Notes under the pieces: model-generated
Seen by the model: the letters and a program-made list of their open reading frames with translations, nothing else
What the model was told of the DNA's origin: nothing
Databases searched by the model: none
Shown: one piece after another, positions 1-11,131 of the stretch
Position numbering within the stretch: position 1 is the stretch's first letter
How the letters are laid out: every line of letters starts with the position of its first letter
Source of the DNA: Aphrocallistes beatrix
Lineage: Eukaryota > Porifera > Hexactinellida > Sceptrulophora > Aphrocallistidae
Direction of reading: 5' to 3'
Assembly (NCBI GenBank): GCA_963281255.1
Contig: OY725501.1
Coordinates: 1,775,674-1,839,673 of the forward strand
Length of the DNA stretch: 64,000 nucleotides
Translations under genes and position numbers: made by a program

Positions 1-261
1 AAATTCCGATCTCCAAATTTGGTGTAAACCATATCGAGTGACCCCTTGTTTTTCTCGGCTATGCTTGCTGAGTACGAATTTCTCAATATAAATAGTCTAA
101 ACGTTAGTTATTAAATATTATGGTTTGAGACTGGTGATATTCATTTATTTAAAACAGTAAATATACCCATAAATTTTTATTATGTCCCCCTTTAATTCCT
201 ATGAAACATAAGAATGGAAAATTTAGGTGGCATAGATGGATAAATAGACGAATTGATATGC

Positions 262-1208
262 TCACATTTCAATTTCTTCTTCGGTTTTATCATCCGATGC
301 AATTCCTTCTTTCATATTTCCAATGTTGTCATCTTGGCATCGTCCGCATGCTTGAGAACAGTTGAGTCCTTGTTTTCTGTGGCTACATCTGAGACTACTA
401 CAGCCTGTGGAACAGTTCCAGTGGATCATTTTGAGGAGTGCTTCGGGTGCAGGGTTACTGTCCATAATGACTGGGATTAGGCTGTTATCTTGGCAGTTCT
501 ATCCCCATTCGGTGACCTCCATACCATCAGCCGTACCCATCCACATCATCACCTGGAAATAGCACCTCAGAGAGTGAAATTCGTGGTGGAGGCTGTAGGT
601 GACAGTCTTTCGGGTGTAGCGAAGCTTTTGCACTCAATTTCTTGCAGAGGATAGTGTATCTCAACTCGCGAAGACTGTCCCCAGGTTTTGCATTGAACAA
701 CGCGATCATGACTTTATAACCAGTGCTTTCTATCACTACTGGGTCTTGGTTTGGTGCAGAAAACACCCAAGCATAGGTTTTTAAGATGGAATCCTCTTTG
801 AACTTGTACAGAGCAGACTTCTTTCCGAGCCCGAAAATGCTGAAAGTGGCGTCACACCCGGTGAATGCATGCAGAAAAAGCAAGCTGTGGCAGATTTCGT
901 CCGCAAGCACCTGCTTCATCACCTTGATATCATACACTACGGTTGGTTTCCCTTTATCTGAGCGGAAGTACGTATATCTTAATTGCATTGTTGTTAGGAG
1001 TGTATTGTAGCAACAGAACCAATAGATCCGTATCCTCGCCTATGAGAGTTGTTGTCTTGGAGGAGGCCATTGATACTGCTGCCTTCACAATGTCAACATC
1101 GGCATCCTCCTTAGCCTGTATTACATGGCACCCTCTTTCTCTCATAAGTCCAGAAATTAGACGGATGAGGGGCTGTTTGTTGGCTTGATTAGAAAGGGAA
1201 TCCTCCTT
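262..1208 (-). pseudogene. XPG/FEN-like nuclease-fold protein with CXC-type Cys tail, frameshifted
   Basis: Read from 1208 downwards. A first block (to 954) contains QAKEDADVDIVKAA and IGEDTDLLVLLL, typical of the acidic XPG-I-like core of a lineage-expanded invertebrate family. The frame then slips near 960-985 and continues to 527 with HAFTGCDATFSIFGLGKKSA, the family's second hallmark. The usual Cys-rich tail (LLKMIHWNCSTGCSSLRCS, then CSQACGRCQDD) follows at 465-262 in another frame. The 5' part of the gene is missing: upstream of 1208 is only the inverted copy of the tail. At least two frameshifts make it inactive. Family placement is from recognised motifs; nuclease activity is inference. 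Confidence 0.65.
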
Positions 1209-1271
1209 ATTGCTACAGTCTCCGCCACGAAATTTCACTTTCTGAGGTGCTATTTCCAGATGAAGATGTAG

Positions 1272-1490
1272 ATGAGCATGGCTGATGGTATGGAGGTCAC
1301 CCTGCATCCGGCACTCTTGAAAATGATTCACTGTAACTGTTCCACAGGCTCTAGTAGTCTCAGATGTAGCTGCAGAAAACAAGTACTCAACTGTTCTCAA
1401 GCATGCGGACGATGCCAAGATGACAACATTGGCAATATGAAAGAAGGAATTGCATCGGATGATGAAACCGAAGATGGTATTGAAATGTGA
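1272..1490 (+). pseudogene. Inverted duplicate of the Cys-rich tail
   Basis: A second copy of the XPG-family tail, on the opposite strand within the right arm. It reads LLKMIHCNCSTGSSSLRCSC, then CSQACGRCQDDNIGNMKEG, and ends in an acidic stretch and a stop. It is joined to no nuclease core on this strand, so it is a by-product of the inverted duplication and not a gene. It is better preserved at the second CxC than the left copy, which has a Trp and Gly changes. Confidence 0.6.
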
Positions 1491-1989
1491 ACATATCAAT
1501 CCATCTATGCTAAAAATACATGAATACCACCAGTCACAAGCCATAATATTTAAAAACTAACGTTTAGACTATTTATATTGAGAAATTCGTACTCAGCAAG
1601 CATAGCCGAGAAAAACAAGGGGTCACTCGATATGGTTTACACCAAATTTGGAGATCGGATTTTTACATTCCAGGCTGTTGCTAGGGAGGGTCTAAAATCT
1701 TTTGCTCAAAATATAGTCAATATATATATCAAATTGCCGGAAATTTGATGCTGAGCACGAATATGACAATAAAAAACTGATTTGCAATCATTTGAAAGGT
1801 TAAACTCTGTTTTCAAAACCGGCGATTTGTATAGTCCGGGGTCGTGGCAAATCACTTTCCGATACTCCGATTTCGGTAAACTTTTAGTATGTTACTCCTA
1901 CGACATGATACAACGGAAAAATGCAATAAAACAATTTCTTGCAATTTTTTTGGGGTTGGGACTATTTGCTTCCTATTTTGACCTGACTA

Positions 1990-2520
1990 TATTTACAGCG
2001 CCGATTTAAGGACACTTCTGAGCGTTTTTAACATAAGGCTTTTCGCTTAGAACCGAGCTGTGAATTGGCACATATGAAAAAGCTTGATTTTTTTCATGGA
2101 ATTGAATACGTATAACAGTAAGATGTATTTAGAGATGTTATTACCTTATAATTAATCAATGTGAGCCTAGGCGCCCTTTGGGAGCCTCTGGCCGACACAA
2201 AGTGTCTGCCATCCGCGTAGCGCGTTGTTGAATTTAAATGTGAAAATTAGATTCTTGCTCAATAGCAAGTAGTCTATTGACTATTAAAAATGATCAAATT
2301 TGGATATAGAGCTATTGTGGCTTTCAAGATATGACATCAACTGAGCAAAATGCTTTTCCATGTTATCCATGGAATGCAGCCACATTCCCTGAAAAAAAAT
2401 TTCCATACTTTATCATAGCTCGGTTGTTTGTAGAAAATTTTATAGTGTCCTTAAATCGACTCTGAAAATCGGTAAATCTGAGATATAGATGCAGGCCTTA
2501 TAAATATAGGGCAATGCTTA
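1990..2520. repeat. Palindromic-repeat fragment interrupted by an R1 tail
   Basis: Segments 1990-2105 and 2234-2520 match the arms of the palindromic elements at 19846-20180 and 24812-26858 (shared text: GAGCTGTGAAT, AACTGAGCAAAATGC, GCAGGCCTTATA). The segment between them is the 3' part of an R1 element, so R1 appears to have inserted into an older palindromic element. Confidence 0.5.
2106..2233 (+). mobile_element. R1 family, 3' fragment
   Basis: Contains the R1 landmarks TTTAGAGATGTTATTACC, ATTAATCAATGTGAGCC, the GGCCGACACAAAGTGTCTGCC hairpin region and a decayed GCGTAGCGCG end. The 5' 350 bp are missing. Confidence 0.6.
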
Positions 2521-3327
2521 AGGGTATGTTCGGGCGATTATGATCTTGAAAATTTCTAAAAACTTCGTTTTGGAACCTATGACGCCACTAGTGAATATCG
2601 TGTCGTACTAATGGCAACCTTAAAATTCGAAATAATGCAACGTTCCCGAATTGGTTGCAGAGAAATATAACCTGAGAATCCTGTGTGCTTTGGTAAGCCA
2701 TCTTGGTTGATTGAATAATAGTGACATTATGATCTAGTAGATATTCGCAGTTATGCTGAACTGTTACATAAAATATTAAAGACAATGCTTAGCAGCACTA
2801 AATAATTTCTGAGAAAAGGCTCTCAGATGGTCTTCTCGGGTTCTTTCTTACCCAAAAAAAACACCAGGTCGCAGAATTTTGAACACTATTTTTCAAATAA
2901 ATTATACCGTAAATCATAGTTATTAACTATAATTCTATATTCTATATTCATAGGCTATATTCATTGTATTAAAAATATTCTTCACCAAAATGACAGCAGA
3001 ATTGTCCACAAAATGACGCATTTAGATTTTCGTAATAGTGACCTTCCAAACAGTCACAAATTTCAAAGTAAACATTTGGCATTTTAAGCTTTGTTAAATA
3101 ACGGGTTAGAACTTTGTAGAAGGTCAATTTTGTCAAATCAGTCATTTTGTAGAGACAATTCAGCGACGTTTTGGTTAAGAGGAATTTTTATACAATGAAC
3201 AACTTTTGAGTCAAAGTAAATAGCAAATGATTTTAATTTGGCATTTTTTGAAAAATTAAAATTGTCCCACAGGCGGCATTTGGTGTGAAATAGTGCAAAA
3301 ATGGAATCTACGAGGCTTTTTTGATAT
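2521..3327. other. No gene recognised
   Basis: AT-rich sequence. No reading frame with family motifs and no terminal repeats that I can pair. Confidence 0.5.
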
Positions 3328-4788
3328 CAGTTTGTCCCATAATTTTTGCAACATAGCTGAATTTACTATATTCAACTTTATCCCAGTCATTCTTCATAGG
3401 CTATGGTATAGTTATGTTCTATTTTCTATTTGTACTAAAGAATTTCCTAACTAATAAAACCCCCAAATTCTATATTTCTAAATTTGGACTTTTTATTTTC
3501 CACATTTAATTCATGATGACTCATCATTTTTATGTTTTATGTTTTGAGATAGTTTTAACCCTACTTGGACTTGGGGTACAAAGTATAAATATAAAATTCC
3601 CACTTTCATTTTCACTTTCAATTAACTTTCAATTAACTTTCACTTTCACTTCAACATTCCGAGTCCAAGTAGGGTTTTAATTAATAAAGAGCAACTATAC
3701 TACTAAATGCCATTTTTAAACGGAGAAGGATTGTAGAACTTGTCAGCGAGGGCAAACATATTCAAGCTGAAATTGCTTCTCTCTTGGGTGTTAATCGAAG
3801 TACTATCAACCGTGTTATCAAATGTGCAAATTCAGAATTTGAGTAGAATCATAAGAAAGGTGCTGGAAGGCCTGCTGTTAAGCGTCAAAAGAGTTTAGTC
3901 GTTCCTATTATGTAAATAAAGACACACAAATGCAATTGAGAGAAATTGCTTCAGAACTATTGGTAAAAAGGGAATTTCAGTTTACAAAAACTACGGTTTA
4001 CGGTGTTAACAGGACTTAAATTACTTCAAAGTGTATCCAGTGAAAGTCGCAGTGATATCGGAAAAAATAGACTTTATCGCTTAGAACGGGCTAGGAAATA
4101 TGAAAATAATCAGTGATGTCATGCGATCTTTGCTGATGAGGCGACCTTTAGGCTACACGGGGGGCGAGTACGGGTCTGGACCAAAGGAGGACGAAAATCC
4201 ATTTTTCCAACAGTAAAACATTCAACCAAGTTGCCATCTGGGCAGCTTTCTCATCGGCTGGGACGTTTCCGCAATGTATTTCCAATCAGAATATGGACGC
4301 TGATTTCTTTGTGAACATCTTAAAATGGCACTTAATTGGCACAACTCAAGTTTATCATCTCAAAAAATGGTTTCTTGTACAGGAAAACGACCCAAAGCAT
4401 ACTAGCAAAAAGGCGAAGGCCTGGATGGCAGAAAACATGGAGAAAAATCAGTTCCAATGGCCGAGACAGAACCCAGATCTCAACCCTATTGAGAATATTT
4501 TGGATGGATTGCGCACCAACTCAAGAGAAAACGTCCTAAAACAATAAAAGATCTTAAAATCCGAATTGAAGAAATTTGGGATTCTATATATCCTGAAGTC
4601 CTGGCTCCGTATCGGCAGTTAATGCCTCGCCACTGCCAAATGGCGATAGAGAACAAGGGTTATAAAATAAAATACTAATCATTAGGTACGATATGTTCTC
4701 TTAGAATCGTAGAATCCAGTTCACATCGCTCATTGCTTAGTAGAATAAATCCAATTTTGTTATGTTGCAATAATTATGGGACAAACTG
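3328..4788 (+). mobile_element. Tc1-like transposon with CAGTTTGTCCC ends
   Basis: Inverted ends CAGTTTGTCCCATAATTTTT (3328) and AATTATGGGACAAACTG (ending 4788) bound a 1.46-kb unit, a normal Tc1 length. TA follows the right end; the left TA is displaced by one base. A degraded Tc1 transposase fills the interior. Near its start, a 15-bp inverted repeat (AACCCTACTTGGACT at about 3557, mirrored at about 3662) flanks a short array of TTTCACTTTCA-like repeats. Confidence 0.8.
3707..4678 (+). pseudogene. Tc1-like transposase, multiply broken
   Basis: The start MPFL is followed by a frame slip into an HTH reading RRRIVELVSEGK and LLGVNRSTINRVI, then KGAGRPAV. The first catalytic region reads FADEATFRLHGGRVRVW at about 4127-4180. 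From 4293 the frame is open through VQENDPKHTSKKAKAW and WPRQNPDLNPIENI. The usual QDN aspartate is E here, so a catalytic residue is lost. I count 35 residues between that position and the final Glu of NPIEN, one more than the classic DD34E. The end NKGYKIKY and stop match the related copy near 43.5 kb. Several stops and shifts make it inactive. Confidence 0.8.
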
Positions 4789-4851
4789 TATACTACCAAA
4801 TTCACAACACAAGCAAAGAAAATCTAATTTTTCTATGTTCTTTTGCTTTAG

Positions 4852-4876
4852 AGAGAGAGAGAAAGAGAGAGAGGAA
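4852..4876. repeat. GA-rich microsatellite
   Basis: An interrupted (GA)n run, GAGAGAGAGAGAAAGAGAGA followed by GAGG. Confidence 0.9.
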
Positions 4877-4968
4877 ATAAATGTAGATCTAGTCTAGTTA
4901 AACGATAAATGAAATTTTAACTATTTATATCTAGCAGTTTATTGATTGTGATTGCCCTTGCCTTAGTA

Positions 4969-5145
4969 CAGTGCTGTCCAACAGGCGGCCCGCGGCCTTG
5001 CTTTGTGCGGCCCGCGTTGCCTGCTTCAATCTCTCCAAAATGCCTCTATCCATACCCATCCCGAGTGCACGCCCCTGTATTGCGGCCCGCCACTAAATGG
5101 TATGAAGCAGTTGCGGCCCGAAGTAAATATAGTTGGACAGCCCTG
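4969..5145. mobile_element. 177-bp hAT-type MITE, GCGGCCC family
   Basis: Begins CAGTGCTGTCCAAC and ends GTTGGACAGCCCTG. It is flanked by an exact 8-bp duplication, CCTTAGTA (4961-4968 and 5146-5153), as expected for hAT elements. GCGGCCCG-type motifs recur near both ends. A second copy lies at 29818-29951. It is non-autonomous with no coding capacity. Confidence 0.88.
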
Positions 5146-5281
5146 CCTTAGTATATAGAATACTATTGTTCAAACTTCATCGAGGGCAAGGCATGTAACA
5201 TCCTCCATTTAACCTCAGTGTTCGATCAATTGGGTGATTCTGAATTTTTTTAAAAGACTTGTTTTGGACTAAATATATATA

Positions 5282-5741
5282 CAGTACCAGGACAAAATTA
5301 TTCGACCACCACGATAACCCTCGTACAAATAATATCAAAATGGGTCAATTCATAAAGGAATAGTATGCACTCGAACTGTAAGAAATATTCTATTTTTGAT
5401 TTCTAATTCGTAATCTACATATTCTAATAACGCATAATTGAGAGCCTCAACTCAATTACTAACTCTCAAGTATACAAATGTATACCTTTGATACTTGATG
5501 CTACTTGTTCCTAGTCACGGCCATTATATATGATGGCCATTAGTGACACAAAGTGGCACAGTATGATCATTTTCGAAGAGAGAATAAGTATTCGTGTTGA
5601 AAGTTTCAAAAATGATCAATTCGGATGTTTTGGTGTTTACGAATTTGTGATAAAAAATAGAGTATTTCTTACAGTTTGAGTACATATTCCTTTATGAGTA
5701 GATCCACTTTAATACTATTTGTTTGGAGGTTTTCGTGATGG
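5282..5741. mobile_element. Mariner-type MITE (CAGTACC family), right end lost
   Basis: The left end is CAGTACCAGGACAAAATTAT followed by TCGACCACCACG. The body carries the family palindrome, including CTCTCAAGTA and TGATGGCCATTAGTGACAC. It stops after GGTTTTCGTGATGG, before the outer TIR. Intact relatives are about 478 bp. Confidence 0.75.
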
Positions 5742-6785
5742 AAACTAAAAGCCCCAAATCCAAAAGAACGTGGCATTGGGGTACCAAAATCGTCACATGG
5801 GGCACACAGCTCGTAGCAGGAGATATTCGCAAAATTTCCAAACACCAAACTTATGTGTCAGTCTTACTCAGCGAGTTTAAATGCTATGGTGATTTGTTCG
5901 TTGAAATTGATGCAGAATGGTCCCGGCTTTTAAGATCGTGATATTAGGTCGTTTGCGAGTATTAGTCTTTTAAAGTTCCAACACCACCAAATCTGGACAA
6001 CTTCAACTTTCAGATCATATCCTACCTCAAAACGTAGCACTGACCAGCAGTTTCTTAATAATATCTTTGGTGGCTCAAGGCGGCTGAAAAATATCATATA
6101 TCATAATGTGATAAATAGTTTTCCAGGGGCCATATTCATTAAGAATTAAAGTAGAACTTAAGATCGATCTTAGGGCGTAAGTCTTAAGTATTGTAATTGA
6201 TTGGATTTTACTAATTATTCCATACAAGTTGTTTAAACAGATTTCTATCTAACATTTAATGTAATATTATACTTCAAATCAAAAAATATTTGAAAAGGTT
6301 TCTCTTATTGTGTGTAACATCACAACATATATCACCACATGCTATAATTTGTGGCAAATTCTTCTTAGGTGTGCATGAATAAACAAACATACATTCTTTG
6401 AATATATAATCTTACACTCATTGTAAAATGCACAATTATCGAGATAGGCTTTATATATTGATTCACATGACTGATAGATTTCACTTTGATCCAAAGATTT
6501 TCCTATTTACAATTTTTCCAACAATCTCTGACTTTTCAATCTTTAATAGTCCCTTTGCACTTCTATCAACTGTAGATATGTTGAAAATACACCTATCTGT
6601 TGAAACAAAACTTCAACAACGCAATGACTCTATTCGAAATAGTATATTAATCCAACTAATTAATCCTTAGATATATTATTTATAAGCAACTGAGGAGATA
6701 AAAAATAAAGTTCACAAATCATATGAGTGATCAGAAATAGTAACAGAAAATATTTTAGCTGAAGCAATCAATATAACCATAGTCC
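5742..6785. other. No gene recognised; one Harbinger-like end
   Basis: GGGGCCATATTCATTAAG at about 6127 resembles the end of the Harbinger element at 14514 but has no matching right end that I can see. Reading frames of about 70-80 codons here show no family motifs. Confidence 0.4.
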
Positions 6786-7340
6786 ATCTGCCTTGTAACA
6801 GCTAAATCGAAAGTATGATAAAACCGATGAGATGGACCATATACATGCTGCTGTAGGATAAACGTTTTCAATATTTCATTGAAGATCTGTGGATTAGATG
6901 GGCATCTAAGGAAATATTAAAGTCACCAACTAAAATAGCTTACTTGTATTATTAGAGCTAAATGACCCTTTAAACGAATAGAGAAATCTGAAATTAATTC
7001 ATAAATGATAATGCATTCTTGATCGAAGGTGGTGGACGGTAAATAGAGATAAGACGGAAGGATACTTTACCCATTCACATAGTCAAATCCAAGTATTCAA
7101 AAGAAACATACTTTGGTCCTTCGTTCATAATAGATCTCAATCCAGCGACAGTAATAACAACTATGCCACCTCCACGCGTAGGACGGGGGAGACCGGTTAT
7201 CTGGTGAAGAGGTAACAAAGGTCACAAAGCATATAAAGAGATATATCATCAGGCTTCAGCCAAGTTTCACAGATGGAGATATCTATGTAATCGATTCGAT
7301 GTAATCATTTCAACAACAGTTTGTTATTAACCTTAAAAGC
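6785..7340 (-). pseudogene. CR1/L2-type LINE endonuclease domain, decayed
   Basis: Read downwards, an APE-type endonuclease appears in order: a trace of VNNKLLL, DISICETWLKPDD (about 7285-7245), LPRPTRGGGIVVITVAG (about 7190-7140), LISIYRPPPSIKNA (about 7055-7015) and ILVGDFNISLDA (about 6935-6895). These are the ETWL, PR..RGGG, YRPP and GDFN landmarks of CR1/L2/Jockey endonucleases, which nick target DNA for reverse transcription. Stops and frame slips separate the blocks and no reverse transcriptase follows. It is a dead fragment. Confidence 0.75.
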
Positions 7341-7847
7341 ATGCACTCTATAACAAAGTTTATAGCCATGCTGTCGAGAAGCACATGATACAGATGATAT
7401 TTTTAATGAACAACGGTACCAGTAATCTGAAAGTTTTTAGACTGAACAATACTGCTATTTTCATGTCCTCTGCAAACACAAGCATTATAGATCTGGATAT
7501 AACTCTGATTCTATGAATATCCATTTACGCTCTTTAACTCCTAAACCAGAACGAAAGCCTCTTTGTCGAAAGTACCCAAGGATAAAATTTGCCGTATTTA
7601 CCTTAATGGGATTTTGATTTAGCAAGTTATAAGTGATTATACCAAGGTGTGAAAACTGCTAAGGTAATAATAATTGAAGACGGAGCAGCATTTAAAAGCC
7701 GCTTGACAAAAGATAACAAATAAAAACACAAAACGACCAAATATTAAGGCGCAGTGGCTGTGTTCTACACTTATAACTGTATTTCGTTTGTTTTAAGTTT
7801 GTAGAAGTAGTTTTACAGTACTCTTTAGGTAACAACTAAGACCTCAC
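7341..7847. other. No gene recognised
   Basis: Low-complexity AT-rich sequence, possibly more of the LINE upstream region on the minus strand, but too decayed to read. Confidence 0.4.
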
Positions 7848-8240
7848 ATGTTCAGCCACAGAGCTTGCCTCCTACATCAGCAGCGGCAAAGTATAGTTTT
7901 GAGGATATACTTGCAGGTCCAACATTGGAAGATCATAGGTGGAACTACCATTCTGGCTCAAGGTTGGGGATGCTGAACAAATAGTGACAGACGATTTGTC
8001 CCTAATATGACTGACATAAAAGCACTACCCGAATCTCACCTGTGTCTAATAATTTGTGTAATTGTAATTGCACTTCGAACTGTAGTACCCACAGATATAC
8101 CTGTAGAAGGCACAACTTGAAATAACCTTCTACTTGTGGTCAGTGCAGAGGTTCTGAATGTTTAAACTCGATTCTATAATATTATATAATAACGACGACG
8201 ACGACGTGGAGACTCATGATATTACAAAAGAAAGAAGTTT
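7848..8240 (+). pseudogene. XPG/FEN-family C-terminal fragment with Cys tail
   Basis: Reads LPPTSAAAKYSFEDI at about 7868 (the family's LPPTS..A motif), then a gap with frame changes, then the Cys-rich tail NLCNCNCTSNCSTHRYTC and TCGQCRGSECLNS at about 8048-8168. An acidic run encoded by (GAC)n, DDDDDVETHD, follows at about 8192-8222. This is the same protein family as the gene at 262-1208, but on the other strand and clearly diverged. The nuclease core is absent. It is inactive. Confidence 0.55.
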
Positions 8241-8399
8241 CTAGTTAAAATAACATTATATTTTAGGGGAGAATTTTTTTTTAGTTGAAATTAAACTTAT
8301 ACAAGTATTTAAGTATATTTATGTTAAATATCATGTTCTTGCATATTTATATTTTAACGTGACAGAACCAACCATGGCAATAGCATAAATGTGAAATGA

Positions 8400-8448
8400 G
8401 ACTGAATTTGATGGAATAAGGCCCCTCCTTATTCCACTAAATTCAGTC
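8400..8448. repeat. Strong hairpin, 22-bp stem
   Basis: GACTGAATTTGATGGAATAA.. pairs with the sequence ending ATTCAGTC. The stem is 22 bp with two mismatches and the loop is CCCCT. The core AATAAGGCCCC also resembles the Harbinger end at 14514, so this may be a relic of joined ends. Confidence 0.7.
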
Positions 8449-8871
8449 CATTTTTAAAAATATGTTCTAATTGGATTCTTTTAGACTTTTGATATGTTAT
8501 AGAAAATAAAAATCTGATCCTAATACAATGGAAACCAAATCTGTTGCAATTAGTGATGGTTTGACAGATATTCAGACTTAAAATGACTTGACTAATTATA
8601 TGCTGACTAATAATATGCCAATATCACACCGGATATTAGCAAAATGTCATAATAAATTTTGTTATGTTGATTTACTATTGAATAGTTTCTATAACTTTCC
8701 CCTAATATTACTAGTATAGATCTTTGCCCCGTTGTCCAACTTCAGACGAGGTGCTGAATATCCTCAAACAGTATCATGATCGGGAAGATTGTGGAATTTG
8801 TGTGAGAAGTTTGACATTATTTTGTAATTTTTCACAATATTTGCACGAAATGGCCCGAGCTGAAATTCTAA

Positions 8872-9196
8872 ACTTTTCAAATCAACTCGTACTAATCTTG
8901 GTTCTACACAAAAATCACACCTTAATACCATTTAGAAATAGGGTTAAAACAGCTTAGAAAATCGTTAAAATTGTCCTTAGAATGACCTGTTCAGCAATGA
9001 TATGATGACTAATTGAAATTTTGACAACGGATATATGTACTTTGATGCCATGTTTATATATGCTGGTAATACATTCTTAATGCCTATTCTGCATGATTAA
9101 CGATTTTAGGCTAATCATGTATTAATCCACTCGGCTACTACTTCATCCCTAGTCAATAATTTTCAGTCTACTGTGAGGCATTATTAGAGTAGGCTA
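8872..9196. repeat. Solitary right arm of the 9-bp-duplicating foldback
   Basis: Nearly the same as the right arm of the element at 9683-10747, ending GGCATTATTAGAGTAGGCTAT. No left arm is present. The sequence immediately after is a Harbinger transposase fragment. Confidence 0.7.
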
Positions 9197-9197
9197 T

Positions 9198-9405
9198 GCT
9201 CCAATATTATCACGAACTACTACCGGTAAAGCATATAAAATTGAGCATTTTAGAAACTCAGTATACAATAGAATGTGCTTTTGGACTGTGGAAATCTAGC
9301 TGGAAATCAATAGAAAAGACAGTAGGGGCTCTTTATTATTTTCAGGAAAGGGTGCGCAGGGTCATTGCTACAACAATAGGACTACATAATATCATTTGCA
9401 TATAA
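9198..9405 (+). pseudogene. HARBI1-like transposase, C-terminal fragment
   Basis: Contains TIECAFGLWKSSWKSIEK and RVRRVIATTIGLHNIICI. This corresponds to the segment around the catalytic Glu (IECAFG) and the C-terminal helix of PIF/Harbinger transposases; compare TIECAFG and IATMVLHNICIE in the fuller copy at 14674-15723. The two Asp residues are missing, so it is non-functional. Confidence 0.75.
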
Positions 9406-9524
9406 CATTGTATTCAATAGCAAATCGTTGTACCAGAGACTACAGACGAGGCAGAATATGAAGAATTTCGATAGTGGAGTTCGCAAACTAAAGAATTAGG
9501 CAATGGTCAACATAATATAATGAA

Positions 9525-9576
9525 TCCTTACTATTAAAACTCGATTATTGTTTGTGTATATATATATATATATATA
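9525..9576 (+). mobile_element. R1 family, orphan 5' module
   Basis: TCCTTACTATTAAAACTCG followed by ATTATTGTTTGTG and (TA)n, preceded by A. The MITE at 9577 is inserted in this TA array. The rest of R1 is not joined here. Confidence 0.65.
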
Positions 9577-11127
9577 CAGTACCCGGACAAAAGTATTCGA
9601 CCACCACAGAAATCGCCATACAAATAGTATTAAAGTGGGTCTATTCATAAAGGAATATATACTCAAACTGTAAGGAATACTCATAGCCTACTCTAATAAT
9701 GCCTCACAGTAGACTGAAAATTATGGACTAGGGATGAAGTAGCAGCCGAATGGATTAATACACGATTAGCCTAAAATCGTTAATCATGCAGAATAGGTAT
9801 TAAGAATGTATTACCAGCATATATAAACATGGTATCAAAGTACATATATCCGTTGGAAAAATTTCGATTAGTCATCATATCATTGCGCAACAGGTCATTC
9901 TAAGGACAATTTTTGTGATTTTCTAAGCTGTTTTAACCCTATTTCTAAATGGTATTAAGGTGTGATTTTTGTGTAGAACCAAGATTAGTACGAGTTGATT
10001 TGAAAAATTTAGAATTTTTCGATAGAATGTTGTTACATTCTTGCGTTGCTATGGTAAAGCATTTTGGTCAGTTTGGGCCATTTCTTGCAAACTGTAGTAA
10101 CTAGAGCTTCAAATTTGATCGTGTTTGATAGGCAATGGACTACTTCCTATTAGGTGATAATACAACTTGAACTTCTAAATTCAACGAGTTTTGAGTTATG
10201 GGTTGATTTTAAGAATGTGACCAAAACACTAAATTGTCGCATAACTCTATAGTCTGTGAATTTAGAAGTTAAATTGTATTATTACCTAATAGGAAGTAGC
10301 CAATTGCCCATCAAATACGATCAAATTTAAAGACCTAGTTCGTGCAGTTTGCAGGATATGGCTCAAACTGATCAAAATGCTTTACCATAGCAACGTAGGA
10401 ATGTAAGAACATTCCATTGAAAGAAATCTATATTTTTCAAATCAACTCCTACTAATCTTAGTTCTACACAAAAATTATATCTTAATAACATTTAGAAGTA
10501 GGCTTAAAACAGCTTAGAAAATCACAAAAATTGTCCTTAGAATGACCTGTTGCGCAATGATATGATGACTAATCGAAATTTTTCCAACGGATATATGTAC
10601 TTTGATGCCATGTTTATATATGCTGGTAATACATTCTTAATGCCTATCCTACATGGTTAACGATTTTAGGCTAATCGTGTATTAATCCATTCGGCTATTA
10701 CCGCATCCTTGGTTATTTTACTGTGAGGCATTATTAGAGTAGGCTATGGAATACTCTATTTTTTATTTCAAATTCGTAATCTACACATTATAATTATTCA
10801 TAATTGATAGCCTCAGCTTAATTACTAACTCCCAAGTTAATAAATTTCAACATTTGCTACTTGATGCTACTTGTCCCAAGTCACAGCCATTATATATGAT
10901 GGTGTTTAGTGACACAAAGTGGCATAGGTCGATAATTTTCTACATAAAAATAAGTAATTGAGTTGAAACTCTCAATTATGAATAATTAGAATGTGTAGAT
11001 TACGAATTTAAACTAAAAAAAGAGTATTTTCTACTGTTTAAGGACATAATCCTTTTTTAATAGATCTAATTTAATACTATTTGTAAGGAAGTTTTCGTGG
11101 TGGTTGAATACTTTTGTCCGGGTAGTG
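9577..11127. mobile_element. Mariner-type MITE, interrupted
   Basis: Left end CAGTACCCGGACAAAAGTAT, right end CTTTTGTCCGGGTAGTG, with TA on both sides. Removing the nested element at 9683-10747 and one 9-bp duplication leaves about 477 bp, the size of intact family members. The whole unit is an imperfect palindrome. Confidence 0.88.
9683..10747. mobile_element. Long-TIR foldback with 9-bp target duplication (MULE-like)
   Basis: Begins ATAGCCTACTCTAATAATGC and ends with its complement, GCATTATTAGAGTAGGCTAT. The arms are about 530 bp each and meet near 10215. The exact 9-bp duplication GGAATACTC flanks it (9674-9682, 10748-10756). Uninterrupted MITE sequence elsewhere (about 20900-20925) confirms the empty site. 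Long TIRs plus a 9-bp duplication fit Mutator-like elements; that class assignment is inference, since no transposase is encoded. Confidence 0.85.
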
Positions 11128-11131
11128 TATA

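Larger units (their letters stand above)
1..1663. mobile_element. Foldback element with ~450-600 bp inverted arms
   Basis: The first ~604 bases reappear inverted at about 1211-1663 (for example GTCACTCGATATGG near 1630 mirrors CCATATCGAGTGAC near 30-45). The arms differ by indels: the left arm has about 80 extra bases near 150-230 and about 50 near 470-520. The unique centre (about 605-1210) and the left arm encode an XPG/FEN-like protein on the minus strand. The right arm is an inverted copy of that gene's 3' end. The left boundary may lie before base 1, because similarity is still strong at the window edge. No target duplication can be checked. Confidence 0.8.

Noticed and set aside
954-1544. 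196-codon minus-strand frame read as one protein
   Set aside because: Codons upstream of about 1208 are the antisense of the duplicated Cys tail. Only the part below 1208 belongs to the XPG-like gene.
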